Assembly (NCBI GenBank): GCA_964429485.1 | Contig: CAYSBW010000017.1 | Location: forward strand, 1 to 40,470 | Direction: 5' to 3' | Origin: JAPLKB01 sp964429485 | Lineage (GTDB): Bacteria; Desulfobacterota; Syntrophorhabdia; Syntrophorhabdales; Syntrophorhabdaceae | Length of the DNA stretch: 40,470 nt | Shown here: piece by piece, positions 16,761 through 24,305 of the stretch | How the letters are laid out: every line of letters starts with the position of its first letter | How positions within the stretch are numbered: the first letter of the stretch is position 1 | Translations under genes and position numbers: made by a program | The notes under the pieces: generated by a model | The model's database searches: none | The model's input: the letters and a program-made list of their open reading frames with translations, nothing else | What the model was told of the DNA's origin: nothing

Positions 16761-17018
16761 TTTAATTTATCCTCTTGTCTGTTTTATCTTTTAACTTGTA
16801 CTGTGTTAAATGCTGGCTTACCGGCTTGTTTTTATAGACGCTATATCCACTACTCTGCCCAAGGAATCATATCTGCCCAAAAAAAGTTTGTTTCGAAAAA
16901 GTCTTTGATATCTCCAAAATATTTAGGCGAAATATCATCAATCCTACCTTCCAGAGAATGATGGAGAAGTCATAAGGCTCGAAAAAGTCTTTTCAATATT
17001 ATAATACACATTTTCACC
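16761..17018. other. Gene-free stretch with 14-bp direct repeats and a possible broken ORF
   Basis: No intact gene. TCGAAAAAGTCTTT occurs twice (16893-16906 and 16979-16992), 86 bp apart. On the minus strand the two copies both encode KDFFE: one frame reads KDFFEPYDFSIILWK (from about 16989), and after a shift another reads DDISPKYFGDIKDFFETNFF to a stop at 16850-16852. This looks like the decayed end of an unrecognised gene. Confidence 0.4.
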
Positions 17019-17863
17019 CTATATGCCATTCTTATTACCTATGAGCTTATTCGCACTGTTTATCAATTTCTTGCCATCTGCTTTCACTCTGCGCTCTAAT
17101 TTCTTTATATCTTCTTCAGGTGGTAGTTCTTCCTTTTTGCAAGCAAACCTCTTACATCCTTGTTATTCTGAATGTGCTCGCCTGTGATTTTTGGCTCTCC
17201 TCTCAGTCCTTTTTTCTTTACATTGAAATTTGTAATTTCCGTGGCAAGGTCTTTTGCTTTGATTGTGATAACCGGCAGGAAATCGGCCAGAGGCCTGTTT
17301 TCGGGAACGCCCATTTTCTTTTTCATCTGAAGGGTAGTGTGACCTCCGAATAGAGCTTGGTCACCCTTGCTTCTTATTCTGCCGAATCCCTGACTGTCAA
17401 TACCTCTTTCGTAGATGAGTTTTGAAAGCTCTGTCTCGGTTTCCACCAGTTTTTGTCGTGCATTCAACCGCTCCACTAATGCAATACGTTCTTCCAAAAT
17501 CTCCTGTTTTCGAGTCTGAATGGCAAAATAGCTTTGGGCAAAGGCAATTTGTTCTTTGCGAGGATTACCGTTCTGGGCTATTAAATAGCAGGCGTAGCGA
17601 GTAAGCATCATGTCATCAATTTCTCTTTGCGCACCCTTTCCAACTTTTATCATTTTGTTGATGTCAACAAAATGATACTCGCAATTCTGGCCCGAATTCT
17701 CGCAAGCTGTTTTTGCTTTGTCTATAACCTTCAGGAAATTTCGCCATTCATCATAGCCCAGCAATCTTTGCAAATCACGGGCAAGCCAGTATTCAACTTT
17801 ATCTTGCTGGTAAGCCGCCTCCTCAAAGTTCCTATGAAGTCGAGCTATCATTTGTATTTCCAT
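17019..17863 (-). pseudogene. dinD: DinD-like (DNA-damage-inducible protein D) gene, frameshifted near its 3' end
   Basis: The intact part (17105-17863, 252 residues) is a DinD homologue: YWLARDLQRLLGYDEWRNFLKVI, HFVDINKMIKVGKGAQREIDD, LTRYACYLIAQNGNPRKEQIAFAQSYFAIQTRKQE and GFGRIRSKGDQALFGG. E. coli DinD is SOS-induced and inhibits RecA-mediated strand exchange. After NNKDVRGLLAKR the frame reads KNYHLKKI and stops, whereas the next frame continues EELPPEEDIKKLERRVKADG and on to a TAG at 17019-17021, the normal DinD ending. The joint lacks the usual few residues before EELPP, so a small deletion of 3n+1 bases, or an assembly error, is likely. The main body may still be made. GGGGGT lies 6 nt before the ATG. 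Two related palindromes occur, one before the gene and one inside it. Confidence 0.75.
17648..17677. repeat. Intragenic palindrome in dinD sharing its arms with the upstream operator-like palindrome
   Basis: Arms TATCATTTTGTTGA (17648-17661) and TCAACAAAATGATA (17664-17677), 14 bp each, no mismatch, 2-nt centre. It encodes part of HFVDINKMIK. The 12 bases ATCATTTTGTTG of each arm are the same as in the palindrome at 17888-17915. Confidence 0.75.
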
Positions 17864-17887
17864 TCAATACCCCCAAATCATTTCCTT

Positions 17888-17915
17888 ATCATTTTGTTGG
17901 CGCCAACAAAATGAT
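17888..17915. promoter_or_regulatory. 28-bp perfect palindrome upstream of dinD, candidate operator
   Basis: Arms ATCATTTTGTTGGC (17888-17901) and GCCAACAAAATGAT (17902-17915) meet with no spacer. The centre is about 38 bp before the dinD start, a position suited to a repressor site. It does not look like the LexA boxes I know (CTGT-N8-ACAG or GAAC-N4-GTTC). The rest of the gene-free stretch 17864-18213 holds nothing else I can support. Confidence 0.65.
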
Positions 17916-18213
17916 CTATACATTTTATCAATGTTGTCTCATACGCTGGACAATTTCCAAACCTTTCGATCTTTCTCCATCGCATAATATTTGGATCAGG
18001 ATTCCCTATATTGCATCACATTTTCTGTATCCAGGAATTTTACCCCTATGAGATGGAAAATACAAATAATTTCGGCATTAATGGTGAGCATTGTCTCGTT
18101 GTGGAGATTTTATTTACCAATATCGCGGACGGGTGGGAGAAAAATCAGATGCTTTGAAATATTTAATTGAATGATTTATTTTCCTTACTGCTACAGAACG
18201 TCACATAAGTAAT

Positions 18214-18549
18214 TCAGTATTTTTTCCTGAAAAAATCGTATGCTTCCATGATTTCTTTTGTTTTCTTTTCTGCTATTTCCTGAAACTCCACTCCCAGGTG
18301 TTGTACCTTGTCCGGGTGATATTTAGCGATGAGTTCCTTGTATTTTTTTCTTATGGTTTCCGGGCTGTCGCCAACATTAATTCCTAAAATCTGCCTGTAC
18401 TCCTCTTCAGTTTTTGCATTTTCAAGGTTGTCGGGGCTGTTGTTCCCAGGATTTTGTCGGGATGAGACCTCTTTGAAGCTTTTTATGACGTAGCGGAAAC
18501 TTAAGTAGGCTATTACTACAAAGATGATGAATATTATTAAACGCATCAT
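18214..18549 (-). CDS. Membrane-anchored J-domain protein (DnaJ-like)
   Basis: 111 residues from ATG 18549. One N-terminal membrane segment (about residues 3-20, LIIFIIFVVIAYLSFRYV), a polar linker, then a C-terminal J domain: EEYRQILGINVGDSPETIRKKYKELIAKYHPDKV with the HPD triad at 78-80, which stimulates the ATPase of a DnaK-type Hsp70. The orientation resembles small TM plus J-domain proteins such as DjlA relatives, though without a TerB domain. The frame is open further upstream to 18690, but that lies inside the preceding radical SAM gene, and GGAG 9 nt before ATG 18549 decides the start. It overlaps no coding sequence with this start and is the last gene of the arn-like operon. Confidence 0.82.
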   Translation of the reverse strand: MMRLIIFIIFVVIAYLSFRYVIKSFKEVSSRQNPGNNSPDNLENAKTEEEYRQILGINVGDSPETIRKKYKELIAKYHPDKVQHLGVEFQEIAEKKTKEIMEAYDFFRKKY

Positions 18550-18595
18550 TGATATTTTCTCCAGACTGTTACTATATTTTTGTAATAGGATGCAT

Positions 18596-19522
18596 CTATT
18601 GTTCCCCGAAGGGTTTTTCCTTCTTAAAATCAGGCACGAAGAGCGGCGCACTTTCCAGTTTCTGGATAAATGCGTTTTTGAAACCCTCATTTATCAGCAA
18701 ATCCGTCAGTCTGTCATATTCCTTATGTTTTATTTTTCTGTTCATCATCGGATATTTACCTGCATTATGAATTGGATAATACTGGGACATGAGACTTATA
18801 AAGGTACCTGTGCCGAGATTGTCTCTTATCCATTCCATGATTTTGTCGAATCCGGCGAGGTTTCCCGGCAGGACAAGGTGTCTTATCAGTAAGCCTTTTG
18901 TTGCAATGCCCTTTTCTATGATCAAGTTCCCCACCTGTCTTTTCATCTCGATGATAGCTGCCGCCGCATGTTCCGGATAGCCTTTATCAACAGACACATC
19001 GGAGAGTTTTTTTGCTATGGCGGCATTCCAGTATTTAAAATCAGGCATGTAAATCTCTATAAGGCCTTCCAGAATTTTTAATGCTTCAACGCTATCATAG
19101 CCGTTTGAGTTGTAAACGAAAGGTATCTTTATGCCTTTAAGTCTTGCCTTTTTTATGGCAACAGCAATAAAAGGCACATAAGGAGTAGGGCTGACAAGGT
19201 TAATGTTGTGGCAGCCTTGTTTTTCAAGAAGCAGAAATATATCAGATAGTTTTTCTATGGTGCAGGATTCGCCTTCCCTGTAATGGCTTATCTGGTAATT
19301 CTGACAGAATATACAGCGCAGATTGCAGGAGGAAAAGAAAATAGTGCCTGAACCCCTGGTGCCGGAGATCGGGGGTTCTTCTCCGTAATGGGGCCCATAG
19401 TGTGCTATTATAATCTCATTTGCTGTGCCGCAGTATCCTTTTTTACCTGCGAGCCTGTTGACTCTGCATTGTCTCGGGCAAACCTTGCATTCCTCAAGCA
19501 TCTGAAGAAGTTCATCTTCCAT
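18596..19522 (-). CDS. Radical SAM protein, PflX-type (pyruvate formate-lyase activating enzyme homologue)
   Basis: 308 residues. The radical SAM CxxxCxxC motif is C66-C70-C73 in SSCNLRCIFCQNYQIS; an N-terminal cysteine cluster (C12, C15, C19, C31 in CKVCPRQCRVNR and GYCG) is typical of the COG1313 PflX group. NLVSPTPYVPF and VYNSNGYDSVEAL fit the family. Such proteins are related to glycyl-radical-enzyme activases, but no glycyl radical enzyme is in the window and the substrate is unknown. It starts 16 nt after the arnA-like decarboxylase gene and is followed by the J-domain gene, so it is probably in the same transcript. Confidence 0.85.
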   Translation of the reverse strand: MEDELLQMLEECKVCPRQCRVNRLAGKKGYCGTANEIIIAHYGPHYGEEPPISGTRGSGTIFFSSCNLRCIFCQNYQISHYREGESCTIEKLSDIFLLLEKQGCHNINLVSPTPYVPFIAVAIKKARLKGIKIPFVYNSNGYDSVEALKILEGLIEIYMPDFKYWNAAIAKKLSDVSVDKGYPEHAAAAIIEMKRQVGNLIIEKGIATKGLLIRHLVLPGNLAGFDKIMEWIRDNLGTGTFISLMSQYYPIHNAGKYPMMNRKIKHKEYDRLTDLLINEGFKNAFIQKLESAPLFVPDFKKEKPFGEQ

Positions 19523-19538
19523 GGGTTTTATGTGATTT

Positions 19539-20576
19539 TCAGCACTTTGTTTTCATGTTTGATTCAAGATAATATTCAAGGGTCTTTTTTAATGCTGTGT
19601 CGAGATCAACCTTGGGTTCCCAATTGATAAGCTCCTTGGCTTTTTTGATTGAAGGCACTCTGAAATCAATATCCTGATAGCCTTCGCCGTAGTAATCTTT
19701 GGAAAATGTTTCAACTATTTCTGAATGTTTTACAAAGTGTTTTGTTGACGGGTGATTGACAAACATTTCTTTCAGTTTATACGCAAGCTCCTTGATTGTG
19801 GCTTCGTTGTCAGGGTTCCCGATATTGAATATTTCACCATTGAGTTTATTGTCTTTATTCTCAATTATTTTAATCAGACAATCTATGCCGTCGTCTATGT
19901 AGGTGAAACACCTCCGCTGCATTCCGCCGTCTACGAGTTTGATCGGCTCTGTAAGGAAGAGGTTGCTGATAAACTGGGTAACAACCCTTGAACTTCCTTC
20001 TTTTTCAGAGTCAGTAATAAGTTCGTCCAACTTCGGTCCTATCCAGTTGAAGGGTCTGAAGAGGGTAAATTTGAGCCCTTCCTGGAATCCGTATGCCCAT
20101 ATAACCCGGTCAAGGAGCTGTTTCGATGCGCTGTAAATCCACCGCTGCATTCTTATGGGCCCCAGCATAAGATGGCTTTCATCTTCTTTGAATTCCTTGT
20201 CAGTGCACATTCCGTATACTTCCGATGTGGAGGGGAATAAGAGTCTTTTACCGTATTTTACGCAAAGTCTGACAATATTTAAATTCTCCTCGAAATCAAG
20301 TTTGAAAACTTTAAGAGGATCTTTTACATATGTTGCAGGCGTGGCAATTGCAACAAGAGGCATGACAACGTCGCATTTTTTGACGTGGTATTCAATCCAT
20401 TCCTTGTTTATGGATATATCTCCTTCCACAAAGCGGAATCGTTCATGGCCGAGGCATGTATCCAGCTTATCATCCCGGATGTCCATGCCGTATATTTCCC
20501 AATCCGTTTTTTCAAGTATCTGTGATGCAAGACTGTTGCCGATAAATCCGTTAACACCAAGTATCAGTATTTTCAA
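19539..20576 (-). CDS. arnA: UDP-glucuronate decarboxylase of the ArnA C-terminal type (stand-alone)
   Basis: 345 residues, an extended short-chain dehydrogenase with NAD-binding GVNGFIGNSLASQI. It matches the C-terminal half of E. coli ArnA, which oxidatively decarboxylates UDP-glucuronate to UDP-4-keto-pentose for 4-amino-arabinose decoration of lipid A. Catalytic counterparts are visible: S118 and E119 in PSTSEVYG, Y148 and K152 in IYSASKQLLDR, and the typical TLFRPFNWIGPKLD and GGMQRRCFTYIDDGIDCL. Enterobacteria have this fused to the formyltransferase; here it is a separate gene overlapping the formyltransferase by 4 nt (20573-20576). Confidence 0.9.
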   Translation of the reverse strand: MKILILGVNGFIGNSLASQILEKTDWEIYGMDIRDDKLDTCLGHERFRFVEGDISINKEWIEYHVKKCDVVMPLVAIATPATYVKDPLKVFKLDFEENLNIVRLCVKYGKRLLFPSTSEVYGMCTDKEFKEDESHLMLGPIRMQRWIYSASKQLLDRVIWAYGFQEGLKFTLFRPFNWIGPKLDELITDSEKEGSSRVVTQFISNLFLTEPIKLVDGGMQRRCFTYIDDGIDCLIKIIENKDNKLNGEIFNIGNPDNEATIKELAYKLKEMFVNHPSTKHFVKHSEIVETFSKDYYGEGYQDIDFRVPSIKKAKELINWEPKVDLDTALKKTLEYYLESNMKTKC

Positions 20577-21493
20577 GGGTTTCCTCCAAGAATTTTATTT
20601 TTCAAATTATATTTGCTGGCAAATTCGTTCCCTTCCATTTCTGTTTCACCGTCCATCTGAACTCTGATTAAATTTAAAACCCCATCACCGGTGCTGACAG
20701 CAAAGGGGTTTGTTGATATTACGGTGCCTGGCAATGAATCGGATTGTATTATATTGGGAAAGGCTTTCCATATATAGAGTTTGTGGTTGTCGATGTAAGT
20801 AAATGCGCCAGGGTAGGGATGGGTTACTGCCCGGGTGAGGTTATAAATTGAAAGAACATCCATATCCCAGTGAATTAAACCGTCTTCAGGTTTTCTCCCC
20901 CCGAAATAAGATGAAGGACCACTTTGAGGGGTGCTTTTAAAAGTACCATCCCTGAACTGTGGAAGAACCTCTTTCATAAGTATTCTTGATGCTTCTGCCA
21001 TTTTTTTGAATACTGTGTAAGCGGTATCGTCAAATTCAATCTCACATGATTTTTGTGCTACAATAGCGCCTGCATCAGGTTTTTCGACCATGTGATGGAG
21101 CGTAACGCCTGTTTCTTTTTCTCCTGCAATCAACACCCAGTTTACAGGACATCTTCCTCTGAATTTTGGAAGCAATGAGCCGTGAAGATTAAATGAACCT
21201 GTTTTCGGGATGTCGAGAATTTCCCTGCCTATCATGTTTCTGTAATAAAAAGAAAATATAATATCCGGTGAGAAAGATTTTATTAGTTCAACCCATTTCC
21301 TGTTATTTACATTTTCAGGTGTGTATACCGGTATTTTGTGATACTTTGCAATACTTGCCGGTTTTCTGAACCATATCTCCTCTTCAGGTGAATCCTCATG
21401 GGTTATCAGGCAGGGTACATCAATCCCGAATTCTATCAATTCTTGAAGACACACATAACCTATTTCGTGGTAACCGAATACCACAGCTTTCAT
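20573..21493 (-). CDS. arnA: Formyltransferase of the ArnA N-terminal type (stand-alone)
   Basis: 306 residues, equal to the N-terminal half of ArnA, which transfers formyl from 10-formyl-tetrahydrofolate to UDP-4-amino-4-deoxy-L-arabinose. The catalytic triad falls at the same numbers as in E. coli ArnA: N102 and H104 in FNLHGSLLPKFRGRCP and D140 in EKPDAGAI. The C-terminal OB-like part has THPYPGAFTYID. It overlaps arnC by 4 nt upstream and the decarboxylase gene by 4 nt downstream, so the two ArnA activities are made in coupled fashion from one message. No ArnB aminotransferase, which would make its substrate, lies in the window. Confidence 0.9.
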   Translation of the reverse strand: MKAVVFGYHEIGYVCLQELIEFGIDVPCLITHEDSPEEEIWFRKPASIAKYHKIPVYTPENVNNRKWVELIKSFSPDIIFSFYYRNMIGREILDIPKTGSFNLHGSLLPKFRGRCPVNWVLIAGEKETGVTLHHMVEKPDAGAIVAQKSCEIEFDDTAYTVFKKMAEASRILMKEVLPQFRDGTFKSTPQSGPSSYFGGRKPEDGLIHWDMDVLSIYNLTRAVTHPYPGAFTYIDNHKLYIWKAFPNIIQSDSLPGTVISTNPFAVSTGDGVLNLIRVQMDGETEMEGNEFASKYNLKNKILGGNP

Positions 21494-22419
21494 AAGAGTT
21501 CTCTCTTAATAATAAACCTCGGTCTTTTTCTTACTTCCTGGTAGATTCTTCCAATATATTCGCCTATGATTCCCAGAGCGAATATCTGAATCCCTATGAA
21601 AAAGAAGAGTATGCCGAAAAGTGTGAAGGTTCCTTCTACTTCAGGGCCTACGATAAATCTTCTTGCCAGCAGGAACAGGGCAAATATCAGTCCGATAAAG
21701 GCTATTATGATACCGAGAATGCCTATGAATTGAATCGGTAGCAATGAAAAACTTGTCATGAGATCAAAATTCAAACGGAGAAGCCGGAAAAGGCTGTACT
21801 TTGTTGTTCCCTGTTTTCTTTCTTTGTGCTCAACTTCTATTTCAATAATCTTTTTTGCAAATGTATTTGCCAGTGCCGGTATGAAACTCGATGATTCCTG
21901 GCACATATTTATGTTATCTACAATATCACGGTTGTATGCTCTGAGCATACAACCGTAGTCTCGCAATTTAACACCCACGAGCCTTGATGTTATTTTGTTT
22001 ACAATATTTGATGCAACTTTCCTGAAAAGTGAATCCTTCCGTTGCTTCCTGTATGTACCTACAACTTCGTAGCCGTTTTCAATCTCTCTTATGAGTTTTG
22101 GTATTTCCTCAGGAGGATTTTGCAAATCCGCATCTATTGTTACTATTATATCTCCTTTTGCATAGTTAAAACCTGCAAAAAGAGCCATGTGCTGACCGTA
22201 GTTCCTGTTGAATTCTATTACCTTTACTTGGGGATACTTGTTATGGAATTCTTCGAGAATTTGTTGGGTACCGTCGGTACTACCATCATTTGTGTATATG
22301 ATTTCAAAGGGTTTATTAATGGTTTCAAGTGTTTTTTGTATCCTTTCCTGCAATTCCCGTATTGATTCCTCTTCATTGAGGACAGGAATCAATACGGAGA
22401 TATAAGGTTTATCTTCCAT
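21490..22419 (-). CDS. arnC: Undecaprenyl-phosphate 4-deoxy-4-formamido-L-arabinose transferase
   Basis: 309 residues, a GT2 glycosyltransferase of the polyisoprenyl-phosphate type. N-terminal ISVLIPVLNEEESIREL, TNDGSTDGT and the DxD-like TIDADLQNPPEEI form the nucleotide-sugar site; DYGCMLRAYNRDIV and SSSFIPALANTFA are ArnC-like; two C-terminal membrane segments (about 228-251 and 263-286) anchor it in the inner membrane. ArnC loads formamido-arabinose onto undecaprenyl phosphate. It overlaps arnT by 11 nt and the formyltransferase by 4 nt. A 14-bp-arm palindrome (21928-21956) lies in the DYGCMLRAYN codons. Confidence 0.88.
   Translation of the reverse strand: MEDKPYISVLIPVLNEEESIRELQERIQKTLETINKPFEIIYTNDGSTDGTQQILEEFHNKYPQVKVIEFNRNYGQHMALFAGFNYAKGDIIVTIDADLQNPPEEIPKLIREIENGYEVVGTYRKQRKDSLFRKVASNIVNKITSRLVGVKLRDYGCMLRAYNRDIVDNINMCQESSSFIPALANTFAKKIIEIEVEHKERKQGTTKYSLFRLLRLNFDLMTSFSLLPIQFIGILGIIIAFIGLIFALFLLARRFIVGPEVEGTFTLFGILFFFIGIQIFALGIIGEYIGRIYQEVRKRPRFIIKRELL
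21928..21956. repeat. 29-bp palindrome inside arnC
   Basis: Arms ACGGTTGTATGCTC (21928-21941) and GAGCATACAACCGT (21943-21956) around a single central base, no mismatch. It spans the codons of YGCMLRAYN. No regulatory role is evident from position. Confidence 0.7.
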
Positions 22420-23959
22420 CTTTCCTCACATAAATCGTGTAATTTTCTTTTTCGTAGCGCGTTTTTCTAACAGGCAGGAATAATGAGTTAAGATCTTTTT
22501 CCATATGGGGTGCCTGTTCATCTTCTACGATAAGTAGTACATCATTTTTTAAATCCTTTACCTCATCGATGCTGTTGAATGCCTGTATTGGTTTTCCAAT
22601 ATAGAATATAATACCTGCTGAAGAAAAGCCATATGTATATACATCCTTTCCATCTTTCAGATTGCCTATACTGTCGGTTATCAGTTTCGGAGATTTAAAG
22701 TTTTTATCCATTACCGGCATGTAAGTGGCTTGATAAAAGAAACCTGTTAAAACAAAGTAAAAAAACAATGCTGAAAGAGTCATGGAATATGATTTTTTGC
22801 ATACACTGTAAAACAATATCCCGCCTGTCAAAATAAGTATAGTAATATAAATATAGAGGATTGTCGATTCCTGCAGATAAACTTTTACAACAGGAGAATC
22901 CAGCATATTAAGTACAAAAACAGCCACAAAAGGAATTATTAATAAAAGAAAAGCAAACATTCTGATCAGGATATTTGTGGCACGATGTTCCAGAAGCCAT
23001 GACCATTTATCTTTTATGTATATACCGCACAACAAGGCACATGCGGGATAGCAGGACAATAGATATATCGCTCTCTTGCTCTTTGAGAACTCAAAAAATA
23101 GAAAAATGACAATAAACCATATAAGTGGAAACCATATTTTTTTTCTGAAGGCATGGTGTATTGCGAAAGGGAGCAGGATGCTCCAGGGCAGAAAATTAAA
23201 AAATAGTTTATGAAAGTAATAGAACAGAGATTCTATATGATCAAAGGCATTTGTATAACGTGTTAAATTCTGTCTCAGAATAAATTCTTTTATATATTCC
23301 GGACCTGCAACAAAAAACCATATTGAGGAAAGCGCCGCAGATATGATGCACCCTGCTATTAGAGGGGCTATGAATTTTTTTAATTCCTTTCTGCTTATGA
23401 GGTAAAAAAATGTTACCATACCGGGAAGTACAAGCCCTGCAGGACCTTTTGTAAGTATTCCCAGGGCAGCTGGAATAAATGACAGCATAAAATAAAGCTT
23501 TTTCCCTTTAATAATATAGATGTAATTGAGAAATATCGTAAGCCCGATCAGGCATGCGAAGGTCATGTCCATTACAGATTCACGTGCATTGGAAAGAAAC
23601 TGGTAATTTAAAGCGAGTATAAAAGATGAAAGGAAACCTGTTATGGGATTTGCCAGAGAGCAGCCAACATAATAGGTGATTATCACAAGTATAGTGGCTG
23701 ATATTGCAGCAGGCAGTCTTGATGAAAACTCATCGACCGTGCCCTTTATCTTTGATGCTGCAATAATCATCCATGGATAGAGAGGCGGTTTTTCAAGATA
23801 GGGTTTTCCGTTAAGATAGGGATGGATGTAATCCTTTCTGTCCATCATTTCTTTTGCCATTATGGCCTGTCTTGGTTCGTCAGGATCCCAGAGCGCAATC
23901 CCTCCGAGGTTTTGTATGAACAACAGATAACATGTGAGGATGATTATAATTAATTTCAT
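22409..23959 (-). CDS. arnT: ArnT/PMT-family lipid A aminosugar transferase
   Basis: 516 residues, a polytopic GT39/GT83 membrane glycosyltransferase. The first periplasmic loop carries ALWDPDEPRQAIMAKEM with the catalytic acidic pair (DPDEPR, 25-30), then GKPYLEKPPLYPW and LTKGPAGLVLPG, all family marks; ten or more hydrophobic segments follow and a soluble C-terminal domain of about 90 residues closes it. ArnT moves 4-amino-arabinose from undecaprenyl phosphate to lipid A in the periplasm. It is the first gene of the minus-strand operon; upstream is TATAAT (minus strand, 23976-23981) with TTGTAC at a long 19-nt spacing. The sugar actually moved is inferred from the neighbours. Confidence 0.85.
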   Translation of the reverse strand: MKLIIIILTCYLLFIQNLGGIALWDPDEPRQAIMAKEMMDRKDYIHPYLNGKPYLEKPPLYPWMIIAASKIKGTVDEFSSRLPAAISATILVIITYYVGCSLANPITGFLSSFILALNYQFLSNARESVMDMTFACLIGLTIFLNYIYIIKGKKLYFMLSFIPAALGILTKGPAGLVLPGMVTFFYLISRKELKKFIAPLIAGCIISAALSSIWFFVAGPEYIKEFILRQNLTRYTNAFDHIESLFYYFHKLFFNFLPWSILLPFAIHHAFRKKIWFPLIWFIVIFLFFEFSKSKRAIYLLSCYPACALLCGIYIKDKWSWLLEHRATNILIRMFAFLLLIIPFVAVFVLNMLDSPVVKVYLQESTILYIYITILILTGGILFYSVCKKSYSMTLSALFFYFVLTGFFYQATYMPVMDKNFKSPKLITDSIGNLKDGKDVYTYGFSSAGIIFYIGKPIQAFNSIDEVKDLKNDVLLIVEDEQAPHMEKDLNSLFLPVRKTRYEKENYTIYVRKDGR

Positions 23960-24008
23960 AAATGGAATATTTGCAATTATATTAACTTTTAAAGATCAAA
24001 GTACAAGC

Positions 24009-24051
24009 GCCTGTAAAACAATTGACAGGCAATCAGATTTTATATTCTAAT
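24009..24051 (+). promoter_or_regulatory. Promoter of the ilv-psd-pssA operon with overlapping inverted repeat
   Basis: TTGACA (24022-24027), 18 nt, TCTAAT (24046-24051): a good sigma70 promoter. An inverted repeat GCCTGT (24009-24014) and ACAGGC (24025-24030) overlaps the -35 and could be an operator. No leader peptide rich in Ile, Leu or Val codons and no attenuator hairpin is visible before the first gene. Confidence 0.6.
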
Positions 24052-24098
24052 ATTTGACATTTTTCAATAATTTTTATACCATATCACTTTGTATTTCA

Positions 24099-24305
24099 AT
24101 GGAAGAAGGCGAAACAAAAGAAGATATATACCAAAGAGCAAAAGAGCAGCACGCAACACTGGACAGAAGGCTGCGAATGCTTATCAGGAAGAATTATATT
24201 AATGTCCGGGAAGAATTGGAGATTAAGGATCTTAAAAAGAAAAAGCTTTATTTTAAAGATGTTATGGCAAGAATTGAAGAAGAAATTAACAGAGGGGAAA
24301 GCTAA
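24099..24305 (+). CDS. YdcH-like small protein (DUF465)
   Basis: 68 residues from ATG 24099. Charged and helical: EQHATLDRRLRMLIRKNYINVREELEIKDLKKKKLYFKD fits the DUF465/YdcH pattern (an H-x-x-L-D-R opening, then EE-x-x-I-K-x-L-K-K-x-K-L-x-L-K-D), a short antiparallel coiled coil of unknown function. The frame is open to 24054, but that upstream part overlaps the promoter. No Shine-Dalgarno precedes ATG 24099. It is the first gene of the ilv operon and ends directly against the ilvB TTG start, so it may serve translational coupling. Confidence 0.7.
   Translation: MEEGETKEDIYQRAKEQHATLDRRLRMLIRKNYINVREELEIKDLKKKKLYFKDVMARIEEEINRGES

Noticed and set aside
18550..18690. N-terminal extension of the J-domain protein
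   Set aside because: It lies within the radical SAM gene and reads as basic non-conserved sequence; the ribosome site favours ATG 18549.
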